From Kineosphaera sp039812485 (GTDB taxonomy: Bacteria > Actinomycetota > Actinomycetes > Actinomycetales > Dermatophilaceae): 21,593 bases of DNA. The notes beneath the pieces are model-generated. The model ran no database searches, had not been told where the DNA came from, and saw nothing but the letters and a program-made list of their open reading frames with translations. Below, one piece after another: positions 14,382 through 21,174 of this stretch. Position numbers and translations under genes: made by a program. Numbering within the stretch: position 1 is the stretch's first letter; the number at the start of each line of letters is the position of its first letter. The stretch is taken from positions 1 to 21,593 of the forward strand of contig JBDIAP010000052.1 in NCBI GenBank assembly GCA_039812485.1, written 5' to 3'.

Positions 14382-14436
14382 GCGGGCTGTGGCGGCACGT
14401 CGCTGCGGGTCGGAGGCGGACGGAGAGGCGTATGAC

Positions 14437-16074
14437 GTGTCCCGACCTGCTGCTGAGCGACACCGGGTCCCCGGGCGACACCGTGACGAGCGTCGCCACG
14501 GTCTGAGCATCGCGGTCCGGGAGGCTGCCGGCCTGACCTGCGCCGTGGCCTCAGGCGTCGCCGAACGCGCCGCGTCGCCGGCCCTGAGACCCGCCCTGCG
14601 GACCGTGCCCGTGCTGCTGCTGACGACCGGGCTCGCCTCCGCCGCCACGGTGGCCTCGGGCGCCGACGCCGGCGGTGGTGTCGAGCCCCGCGACCAGGGC
14701 GAGCCGATGACGCTCGCCGACGCGGGGGGAGGGATGCGGCCGTGGGACCGGCGGTTCGAGGCCGAGCCGATGAGCGGGCAGCTGCCCGCTCCCCAGGCTG
14801 CCGGACGCGCGCAGGAGAACGCGCCGGAGAGCGCGCAGGAGAACGCGAAGGAGAACGACGGCGAGGCCGATGACGATGGGCGGGTCGGCGGTGAGCACCC
14901 GGCTGCCGCCGGGCAGGATCACGGCAGTCGCGAGAGCCCTGATGACCGCGAGAGCCCTGACGACCGCGAGACCCCTGACGACGAGGAGTCACCTGGCGCC
15001 GACGACGCGCACGGGTCTGGAGACGTCGACGGCGGCGGGGAGGTCGGGGAGGGGTCGATCGTGGGTCGCGACGACGAGGGCAGGCATGACGCGGGCGCAC
15101 ACGACGAGGGCTCGGACAAGGACGGCGCGCTCGACGAGGGCTCGGACGGGGACGGCGCGCTCGACGAGGGCTCGAACGGGGACGGCACGCTCGACGAGGG
15201 CTCGGACGGGGACGGCGCGCACGACGAGGGCTCGGACGGCGACGGCTCCGACGACCAGGACACGGACGACCACGGCACGGACGACCACGGCACGGACGAC
15301 CACGGCATGAGCGACGAGAGCACAGGGAGGGGGCGCGTCGCCGGTGGGCACACGACCCGTGAGCCCGATCCCGCAGCTCAGGGCGGCGCGGGCGGGGGCG
15401 TCGCTGACGGCGATCGGCAGTCCGAGGGGTCGAGGTCGGGGTCGAGGTCCGGGTCCAGGTCCGGCGAGGCGTCGCAGGTCGCTTCCGGGGACGCCGACAG
15501 CGTCCGGGCACCCACCCAGACCCCGGCAGACGCGGGTCCGCGCCCGGCCCCGGCCGCGGACGAGCGGGCGTGGGCGCCCCGCGCACCGCAGAAGCACCCG
15601 ACCGCGACGACCGGCCGGCGCACGGGCCGCACGGCCCCCACACCGGCGCCTCGGGCGTCGGCCGGTGCGGCCACGACGCAGCGATCGGCCCGCCGGGCTG
15701 CCCCGCCGCGCCGGCCGGCTCAGGAGTCGCAGCGGTCGTCGGGCGCCGCGACGGTGGGGATCGCGGCCCGGCTCTCGGGCATCCCCTACCGGTGGGGTGG
15801 CACGTCGACGCGCGGCTTCGACTGCTCCGGCTTCACCCAGCACGTCTTCCGCAAGGCCGACGTCAACCTTCCCCGCACGGCCGCCCAGCAGCAGCGGGCC
15901 ACCCGGCGGGTGTCGAACCCGCGGCCGGGTGACCTCGTGTTCTTCGGCTCTCCGGCGCATCACGTCGGCATCTATGCCGGCGGCGGCAAGATGTATGACG
16001 CGCCCCGCACCGGCCGCACCACCGGCCTGCACCGCATCTGGTCGAGCACGGTGACCTATGGCCGGGCGTCGTAG
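14437..16074 (+). CDS. Secreted NlpC/P60 peptidoglycan endopeptidase with acidic repeat region
   Basis: 545 residues. Start GTG 14437 is chosen for GGAGAGG (14422-14428) 8 nt upstream. A long basic head (RHRVPGRHRDERRHG) precedes a hydrophobic segment (about 56-72, TVPVLLLTTGLASAA) likely to be a signal peptide. Residues about 80-430 are low complexity: acidic repeats SPDDRE, five DEGSDGDGAL-type decads (223-272), three DDHGT pentads (277-291), then SRSGSRSGSRSG and a Pro/Ala/Arg linker. The C-terminal NlpC/P60 domain (about 438-545) has GIPYRWGG, catalytic Cys463 in FDCSGF, RPGDLVFF and catalytic His509 in HVGIYAG. It should cleave D-Glu-meso-DAP-type peptide bonds in the wall, as RipA does. 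The acidic spacer may span the wall or bind cations. A CRP-type site lies upstream. Confidence 0.9.
   Translation: MSRPAAERHRVPGRHRDERRHGLSIAVREAAGLTCAVASGVAERAASPALRPALRTVPVLLLTTGLASAATVASGADAGGGVEPRDQGEPMTLADAGGGMRPWDRRFEAEPMSGQLPAPQAAGRAQENAPESAQENAKENDGEADDDGRVGGEHPAAAGQDHGSRESPDDRESPDDRETPDDEESPGADDAHGSGDVDGGGEVGEGSIVGRDDEGRHDAGAHDEGSDKDGALDEGSDGDGALDEGSNGDGTLDEGSDGDGAHDEGSDGDGSDDQDTDDHGTDDHGTDDHGMSDESTGRGRVAGGHTTREPDPAAQGGAGGGVADGDRQSEGSRSGSRSGSRSGEASQVASGDADSVRAPTQTPADAGPRPAPAADERAWAPRAPQKHPTATTGRRTGRTAPTPAPRASAGAATTQRSARRAAPPRRPAQESQRSSGAATVGIAARLSGIPYRWGGTSTRGFDCSGFTQHVFRKADVNLPRTAAQQQRATRRVSNPRPGDLVFFGSPAHHVGIYAGGGKMYDAPRTGRTTGLHRIWSSTVTYGRAS
15103..15252 (+). repeat. 30-bp in-frame tandem repeat, five copies
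   Basis: Units begin at 15103, 15133, 15163, 15193 and 15223, each starting GACGAGGGCTCG and coding DEGS(D/N)(G/K)DG followed by AL, TL, AH or SD. The near-identity at DNA level points to recent expansion, so copy number probably varies between strains. Confidence 0.9.
15250..15309 (+). repeat. 15-bp in-frame tandem repeat, four copies
   Basis: GACGACCACGGCACG at 15265-15279 and 15280-15294, with variants at 15250-15264 (GACGACCAGGACACG) and 15295-15309 (last codon ATG). It encodes DDHGT pentads next to the 30-bp array. Confidence 0.9.
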
Positions 16075-16231
16075 CCGGCCCGGCTCAGGGCGCGCGGGCC
16101 GCCGCGGGTGTCGCTGGCCGAACCTTGTCGGTGCTCGCGTCTACTGTCGTGTGCAGGTGCTCGACCTCAGACTCGACGGGCGCCGCGCGGGCTCGACGAG
16201 GGTCGGTCCGACGAGACGTGAGGAGGTGGTG

Positions 16232-17470
16232 ATGGTCCGTTTCGTGCACACCAGCGACTGGCAGCTGGGCATGACCAGGCACTTCCTCGGGGTCGAGGCC
16301 CAGGCCCGTTATACGGCGGCCCGCATCGACGCGATCCGCTCCATCGGCGCGGTCGCGGCGCGGGAGCGCTGCGACTTCGTCGTCGTCGCGGGCGACGTCT
16401 TCGAGTCCAACCTCGTGGCGCCCCAGACCGTGCGGCGGGCCCTGGAAGCGATGGCCGCGATCGAGTTGCCCGTCTATCTGCTGCCGGGCAACCACGATCC
16501 GCTGGATGCGGTGAGCGTCTATCGGAGCCGACTCTTCGAGCGGGCGTGCCCGGGCAACGTGCGGGTGCTCGACACTCCCGGGGTGGTGTCCGTCGGCGCG
16601 GGGGTCGACCTCGTCGCGGCGCCGTGGTTCAGCAAGGCCCCGCTGAGCGATGCCGTGGCCCTGGCGATCGCCGAGGTGGGTGATCCCGACGAGTCGCGGC
16701 TGCGGGTGCTCGTGGGGCACGGAGCCCTCGATGTGCTGACGCCCGACGCCGACGATCCGGCGGCGATCTCGCTCGCGGCGCTGGAGGATGCGCTCGATCG
16801 AGGGGTCATCCACTACGCGGCGCTGGGAGACAAGCACACGCGGCTCGCGATGGGGCGGCGCCGGCTCATCCACTACAGCGGGTCGCCGGAGGTCACCTCG
16901 TTTCGCGAGGAACTGCCCGGCGACGTGCTCGTCGTCGACGTCGACCCGCACCGGCCCGCGCAGGTCACGCCCCATCATGTCGGCACCTGGCGCTTCGTCA
17001 CCCTCGAGCGGGAGCTCAGCGGCGGCGCCGACCTCGACGAGCTCGACGCGACGCTCGGGGCACTGGATCCGAAGGACCGCACGGTCGTGCGCACCGGCCT
17101 GCAGGGCGCGCTGACGCTGCACGAGAAGGCGCGCCTCGACGCGATGCTCGATGCGTATGCCGAGGTGCTCGCCGGATGCTTCGACTGGCAGCACCATCAC
17201 GACATCGCGGTCATCCTCGCCGACGGGGAGTTGACCGATCTCGGGGTCGGCGGCTTCGTCGAGGCCGCGGTGGCCGATCTCGCCGGCCTGGCGCATCGAC
17301 GTGATCGGGAGGCGCGCTCGCGTGTCGCGTCGCCCGGCGGCGCAGCGTCGACGCCACGGCCGGCCGACGGCGCAGCAGCGGCGGGCGGTCCCGAGCCGGG
17401 GCCCGACGCGGCGACGGCTCGCGACGCGTTGTCGCTACTGCTGCGACTGGCGAAGGGGCCGGCAGCGTGA
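16232..17470 (+). CDS. Mre11/SbcD-like metallophosphoesterase (DNA repair exonuclease)
   Basis: 412-residue calcineurin-fold nuclease expected to work with the Rad50-like ATPase encoded next. ATG 16232 follows AGGAGG (16221-16226) by 5 nt and gives the family start MVRFVHTSDWQLGM. Motifs: Asp9 (HTSDWQ), GDVFE with Asp55, LLPGNHD with Asn87 and His88, VGHGALD with His163, and ALGDKHTR with His202. Two positions that are histidine in classic Mre11/SbcD differ: Gln11 in place of D-x-H, and Asp200 in place of the first His of GHxH. The same pattern, as I recall it, is seen in an actinobacterial subgroup, so it may be a family trait rather than decay. Residues 230-360 form the capping domain; the last 60 (Pro/Ala/Gly-rich, then LSLLLRLAKG) probably bind the partner. 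It overlaps the ATPase gene by 4 nt. Confidence 0.9.
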   Translation: MVRFVHTSDWQLGMTRHFLGVEAQARYTAARIDAIRSIGAVAARERCDFVVVAGDVFESNLVAPQTVRRALEAMAAIELPVYLLPGNHDPLDAVSVYRSRLFERACPGNVRVLDTPGVVSVGAGVDLVAAPWFSKAPLSDAVALAIAEVGDPDESRLRVLVGHGALDVLTPDADDPAAISLAALEDALDRGVIHYAALGDKHTRLAMGRRRLIHYSGSPEVTSFREELPGDVLVVDVDPHRPAQVTPHHVGTWRFVTLERELSGGADLDELDATLGALDPKDRTVVRTGLQGALTLHEKARLDAMLDAYAEVLAGCFDWQHHHDIAVILADGELTDLGVGGFVEAAVADLAGLAHRRDREARSRVASPGGAASTPRPADGAAAAGGPEPGPDAATARDALSLLLRLAKGPAA

Positions 17471-20112
17471 GGCTCCATCGGCTCGCGGTGCGCGACTACA
17501 AGGCCATCACGCATCGCGAGGTGCTCTTTCCCGACTCCGGCATCCTCGTCGTCGAGGGCCCCAACGAGGTCGGCAAGTCCACCCTGCTCGACGCGCTCGA
17601 TCTCGTGCTCGACTTCAAGGACTCCTCGCGGCGGGCTCGCATCCGCGAGGCTCAGCCCATCGGCCGCGACGTCGGCCCCCATGTCGAGGTGGAGCTGTCC
17701 AGCGGGCCCTATCGATTCGTCTATCGCAAGCAGTGGCTCCGGCACTGCGCCACCGAGCTCGACATCCTCACGCCGCGGCGCGAGCATCTCGTCGGAGATG
17801 TCGCCCACGAGCGCGTGCGTGCGCTGCTGGCGCAGACCGCCGACCTGCACCTGTGGAAGGCGCTGCGGCTCATGCAGGCCGATCCGCTCGTGCCGGGCGA
17901 GTTCGCGAGCAGTTCGGCGCTCGCGGCTGCGCTCGACACCGCGAGCGGCACGGCCGCCGACGCCGGAGGGGCGGGCGAGACGCTGCTCGCCGCAGCCGAG
18001 GCCGCCTACCTGCGGTTCTTCACGCCACGCAACGGTCAGCCGACGGGTGAATACCGGGGCGCGATCGAGCGGGTCGAGGCGGCCCGACGCGCTGTCGCCG
18101 CCGCGCAGGAGGAGGTTGCGGCGGTCGCCCACGACGTCGAGCAGCACGGGCAGCTCGCCGCCGACCTGAGCCGGCTGACGCAGGGCATCGCCGAGGCGAG
18201 TGTCCGGGAGCAGGAGCAGGCCGATGAGCTGTCGCACCTGCGTCAGGTCGCCGAGGGCCTGAGCGAGGCGCGGCGCCGCCGCGACGAGGCCGCCGCCGTG
18301 CTCGATCGGGCTCGGGAGAGGCACTCCGAGCGGGTCGACGCGGCGGCCGAGATCGTCGCCGTGACGCAGGGCATCGACGCGGCCCAGGCGCTGCGCGACG
18401 AGCTGCGGGGGCGGCTCACCCCGGCCGACGACGAGCTGGCCGCGGCGGACGCCGAGCACGAGCGGGCCGCTGCGGCGCTCGAGGCGACCCGCGACGAGTT
18501 CGACCGGGCGAGCGCTGCGCTCGCGCGGCGTCGCGACGAGCACGAGGCGCACGCCCTGCGCCGGCGCCTGCGTGGGGTGCGCGAGGCGCTGGCCGAGCTG
18601 GCCGTCGCGCACGCCGGCCTCGAGACGGACACGGTGACGACCGCCGCCCTGCGCGAGATCGAGGCCGCCGCGCAGGCTGTCGACCTCGCGGCTGCCGCCC
18701 ACGTGGCCGGCAGCGCCGCGATCGTCCTACGGGCGGTCGGGGGTGATCGCTCGATCGTCGTCGACGGGCAGGTCGTCGACGTGCCCGACGGGCAGGCGTG
18801 GGAGAGCCCGATCGCCGAGCCGACCCAGATCGCGATCCCGGGTCTTTTCGACGTCGAGCTGCGGCCCGAGGCCGGGGCGCGGCCGCGCGCCGCGGCGGTC
18901 GCCGATGCTCGCGATGCCCTCGCGGACCTGCTCGTCGCGGCGGGGTGCGCGTCGGTGTCGCAGGCCCGCGCCTGCCACGACCGCAGGCACGAGCACGAGC
19001 GCCAGCGGGCCGGAGCGCAGTCGCGCCTGCGGGCCCTGCTCGACGGCGACGACCACGAGACGCTGCTCGGGCGACTCGAGCGGCTCGAGGCCGCCCGCGC
19101 CCGTCTCGGCGCGCCCGCCGACGAGGTGCCCGCTGGTGATCCGCCGGGCGACACCTCGCACCTCGAAGCCGCCGTCGGGCGCGCCCGCGCAGCTCAGGCC
19201 CAGGCGCGCACCGAGCTCGATGCGGCGCACACACGACGGCAGGCGCTGCGCGCCGGCGTCGAGCAGTTGCGGTTGGAGGCGACCAGGGCCGAAGAGCACG
19301 TCGCTTCGCTGCAGCGGCAGGTCCAGGACCTGCGGGGTCGTCTCGACGCCGCGCGCGCAGCCCGGCCGGACGCCGAACTCGACGGCGCGCTCGCGTCGGC
19401 CGGGGCCGCCCTGCGTGCCGCCGACGAGCAGCTGGCCGACCGCACCGCCCGGCTCGCCGATCACGATCTCGAGGCGCTCCGCGAGCTCCACCGGGCCGTC
19501 GAGGCCGAGGTCGTCGCCCTGCGGGCGCGGCGACGTGAGGTCGAGGAGGAGCTCATCCGCGTGCAGGCCAGGCTCGATCAGGCCGGCGGGCAGGGCCGCT
19601 CGGAGGCCTACGACGCGGCCCGCACACAGCTCGAGCACGCCGTCCGCGCCCACGAGCGGCTGCGCCGCCACGCCGAGGCGGCCAAGCTGCTGCGCGACAC
19701 CTTGACCTCCCACAGCCAGGCCGCGAAGGCCTCGTACGTGCGCCCGTTCGGCGACGCCGTCGCTCGTCTCGGCCGCATCGTCTACGGAGCCTCGTTCGAG
19801 GTCGAGGTCGACGACGCCCTGCGCATCACGGCGCGGGTGTTGGAGGGCCGCCGCATCCCCTACGAGGCGCTCTCGACCGGGGCCAAGGAGCAGCTGGCGA
19901 TCATCACCCGGCTCGCCTGCGCCACCCTCGTCGACGCCGACAACGGGGTGCCCGTGGTCATCGACGACGCGCTCGGCTACTCCGACCCCGACAAGCTGCG
20001 GCGGGTCTGCGCTGCCGTCGGCCGCCTGCGCGGGCAGGCCCAGGTGGTGCTGCTGACGTGCACGCCGGGGCGCTATGCGGCGATTCCGCAGGCCGAGGTC
20101 GTGCGCCTCTGA
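17467..20112 (+). CDS. Rad50/SbcC-like AAA ATPase (COG4717-like)
   Basis: 881-residue SMC-type ATPase, start GTG 17467 within the nuclease stop (GTGA). Walker A GPNEVGKST (31-39), ABC signature LSTGAKEQLAI (802-812), Walker B VPVVIDDALGYSD (828-840; D-D where D-E is usual) and a C-terminal VVLLTCTPGRY switch region. Between the heads lie two long Ala/Arg/Glu/Leu coiled-coil arms (about 185-415 and 490-740). At the arm tips there is no Cys-x-x-Cys zinc hook; instead a beta-rich globular insert (about 418-475, SIVVDGQVVDVPDGQAW and IAIPGLFDVELRPEAG) may act as a hinge. With the upstream nuclease it should form an SbcCD-like complex that processes DNA ends or hairpins. Annotation as SbcC is by analogy, not close identity. 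Confidence 0.9.
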   Translation: MRLHRLAVRDYKAITHREVLFPDSGILVVEGPNEVGKSTLLDALDLVLDFKDSSRRARIREAQPIGRDVGPHVEVELSSGPYRFVYRKQWLRHCATELDILTPRREHLVGDVAHERVRALLAQTADLHLWKALRLMQADPLVPGEFASSSALAAALDTASGTAADAGGAGETLLAAAEAAYLRFFTPRNGQPTGEYRGAIERVEAARRAVAAAQEEVAAVAHDVEQHGQLAADLSRLTQGIAEASVREQEQADELSHLRQVAEGLSEARRRRDEAAAVLDRARERHSERVDAAAEIVAVTQGIDAAQALRDELRGRLTPADDELAAADAEHERAAAALEATRDEFDRASAALARRRDEHEAHALRRRLRGVREALAELAVAHAGLETDTVTTAALREIEAAAQAVDLAAAAHVAGSAAIVLRAVGGDRSIVVDGQVVDVPDGQAWESPIAEPTQIAIPGLFDVELRPEAGARPRAAAVADARDALADLLVAAGCASVSQARACHDRRHEHERQRAGAQSRLRALLDGDDHETLLGRLERLEAARARLGAPADEVPAGDPPGDTSHLEAAVGRARAAQAQARTELDAAHTRRQALRAGVEQLRLEATRAEEHVASLQRQVQDLRGRLDAARAARPDAELDGALASAGAALRAADEQLADRTARLADHDLEALRELHRAVEAEVVALRARRREVEEELIRVQARLDQAGGQGRSEAYDAARTQLEHAVRAHERLRRHAEAAKLLRDTLTSHSQAAKASYVRPFGDAVARLGRIVYGASFEVEVDDALRITARVLEGRRIPYEALSTGAKEQLAIITRLACATLVDADNGVPVVIDDALGYSDPDKLRRVCAAVGRLRGQAQVVLLTCTPGRYAAIPQAEVVRL

Positions 20113-20129
20113 CGCACGCCTCTGACGCA
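20104..20129 (+). repeat. 13-bp tandem duplication across the ATPase stop codon
   Basis: CGCCTCTGACGCA at 20104-20116 is repeated exactly at 20117-20129. The first copy contains the TGA stop (20110-20112) of the Rad50-like gene; the second lies outside the gene. Confidence 0.8.
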
Positions 20130-20188
20130 CGCCGGCGATTCTCGGTCTGCCCAGTCAGGGCGGCGGCCTGCGCCGGGGTCCGAGGTGC

Positions 20189-20249
20189 GGGGACTCTGGG
20201 GCCGGGGACTCTGGGGCCGGGGACTCTGGGGCCGGGGGCTCTGGAGGCC
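20189..20249 (+). repeat. 15-bp tandem repeat, three exact copies and one degenerate
   Basis: GGGGACTCTGGGGCC at 20189-20203, 20204-20218 and 20219-20233, then a diverged copy to 20249. It lies in the 299-nt gap between the ATPase gene and the tRNA. I see no gene in this gap; the frames through it are low-complexity. Confidence 0.9.
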
Positions 20250-20349
20250 CCGCGGCCTTCGGCGACGCCGGATCGCGCCGGGTGCGCGGGCGGCAGCAGG
20301 CGGTCCGACGGCGGCCGAGGAGCACCCGGCGGCGTTCGCGCGCACCCGA

Positions 20350-20379
20350 TTCTGGCCCTGGCGCGCAGGCTGCTAACCT
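20350..20379 (+). promoter_or_regulatory. Likely tRNA-Arg promoter
   Basis: TTCTGG (20350-20355), 18 nt, TAACCT (20374-20379). Transcription would start near 20386, 26 nt before the tRNA, a usual distance. Confidence 0.45.
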
Positions 20380-20411
20380 CATCGGGTGCCCGCGCGATCC
20401 GCGGGCATGCC

Positions 20412-20483
20412 GCCCCCGTAGCTCAGGGGATAGAGCACCGCCCTCCGGAGGCGGGAGCGCAGGTTCGAATCCTGCCGGGGGCA
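20412..20483 (+). tRNA. tRNA-Arg (anticodon CCG)
   Basis: A full cloverleaf can be drawn: acceptor GCCCCCG/CGGGGGC (20412-20418 with 20476-20482), D-arm GCTC/GAGC (20421-20436), anticodon stem CCGCC/GGCGG with loop CTCCGGA giving CCG at 20445-20447, 4-nt variable loop, T-arm GCAGG/CCTGC with loop TTCGAAT, discriminator A20483. CCG reads the CGG codon for arginine. The 3' CCA is not encoded (CCG follows). A weak hairpin, CGCACC/GGTGCG (20502-20518), could end the transcript. Confidence 0.97.
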
Positions 20484-20568
20484 CCGTGATGGCGAAGGCG
20501 TCGCACCCGCGCGGTGCGCTGGTTCACGGGTTGTGCAGCGTTCAGGGCTGTGCAGCGGCCGGTCTCGC

Positions 20569-20931
20569 TTACGCCCGGCTCAGTCGGGGATCAGCAGCGC
20601 TGGCCCCCGCACCGCGCTTGCTGTCGGCGGCGCGCAGCAGCTCGTCCGCCACGACGATCCGGTCGAGCGCACGCAGCATCAGCGCGTGGCAGCGGGCGTC
20701 GCTGACCCCGGCGACGCCGACCACCGCCAATCGGCTGGCCAAGGTTTGGCCCTGCGGCGTCGGGTCCACCGCAAAGAGCATCCGACTGCACGTCGTCGCC
20801 GCCTCGAGCAGGTCCGCCCGAGGTAGCGGGGCCGCCAGCTGCTCGCGGATCTCACCCGCGGCGGCGTTGATCGCGGTGCGTGAACAGGCATACGCCTCGG
20901 CGAGGCGATGGGAGACGAGGTCGGCGAACAT
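20569..20931 (-). CDS. Protein of unknown function
   Basis: 120 residues from ATG 20931; an in-frame ATG at 20985 would add 18 poorly protein-like residues. Not recognised. The sequence is mostly alpha-helical in pattern (MFADLVSHRLAEAYACSRTA, then LPRADLLEAATTCSRMLFAV and ALMLRALDRIVVADELLRAA), with three cysteines far apart, no signal peptide and no membrane helix. Third-position GC is high, which supports real coding. The shorter start is favoured because CAGAAT lies 9 nt before it and could be a -10 box of a near-leaderless message; no Shine-Dalgarno precedes either ATG. It is transcribed opposite to its neighbours, between the tRNA and the NrtL-like gene. Confidence 0.6.
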   Translation of the reverse strand: MFADLVSHRLAEAYACSRTAINAAAGEIREQLAAPLPRADLLEAATTCSRMLFAVDPTPQGQTLASRLAVVGVAGVSDARCHALMLRALDRIVVADELLRAADSKRGAGASAADPRLSRA

Positions 20932-21162
20932 CGGCGGTCCATTCTGTCGAACACCCGGCGGGCGATCACCGGACGACTGCCTCATCGGCGGCGCGGGTGC
21001 CGTGCCGCAGTGCTCCGGCCGGCCGGGCTCGCGGCCGGTGTCCCGCCCCCGGTCCGGACGGCGCCGCGGAGCCGGGCTCGTGCCGTGTATCGGCGCAGCT
21101 CAGCGCCTCGCGGCAGCCCGTCGAGGCAGGATCCGCCGGGCCGGCCGCCTTGTGCATATCCG

Positions 21163-21174
21163 TAGGGTGAACGG
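21163..21174 (+). promoter_or_regulatory. Leaderless-type -10 box before the NrtL-like gene
   Basis: TAGGGT (21163-21168), 6 nt, then ATG 21175. The box is identical to the one before the mutarotase gene at 2578. No Shine-Dalgarno is seen. Confidence 0.5.

Larger units (their letters stand above)
14031..14436. other. 406-nt control region before the NlpC/P60 gene
   Basis: No gene recognised. It holds a consensus CRP/GlxR-type site (14140-14155), a possible -10 box TAGCGT (14290-14295), and a 10-bp hairpin (14340-14349 with 14372-14381). The layout suggests a regulated promoter with a structured leader of about 130 nt for the cell-wall hydrolase. Confidence 0.5.

Noticed and set aside
14031..14436. 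c-di-AMP (ydaO) riboswitch before the hydrolase gene
   Set aside because: Only the first stem has some resemblance; the conserved internal and 3' core sequences could not be found, so it is not annotated.
15103..15309. CRISPR-like array from the regular repeats
   Set aside because: The repeats are contiguous, in frame, encode an acidic protein region and have no spacers.
14366..16032. Long open frames opposite the NlpC/P60 gene (up to 425 codons)
   Set aside because: They mirror the repetitive acidic codons on the other strand, giving Arg/Pro/Ser-rich nonsense; no family features, while the sense strand has a clear enzyme.
20155..20484. Minus-strand frame beginning MPPAGFEPALPP
   Set aside because: This is the well-known false protein produced by translating the antisense of a tRNA gene; it overlaps tRNA-Arg and the repeat array.
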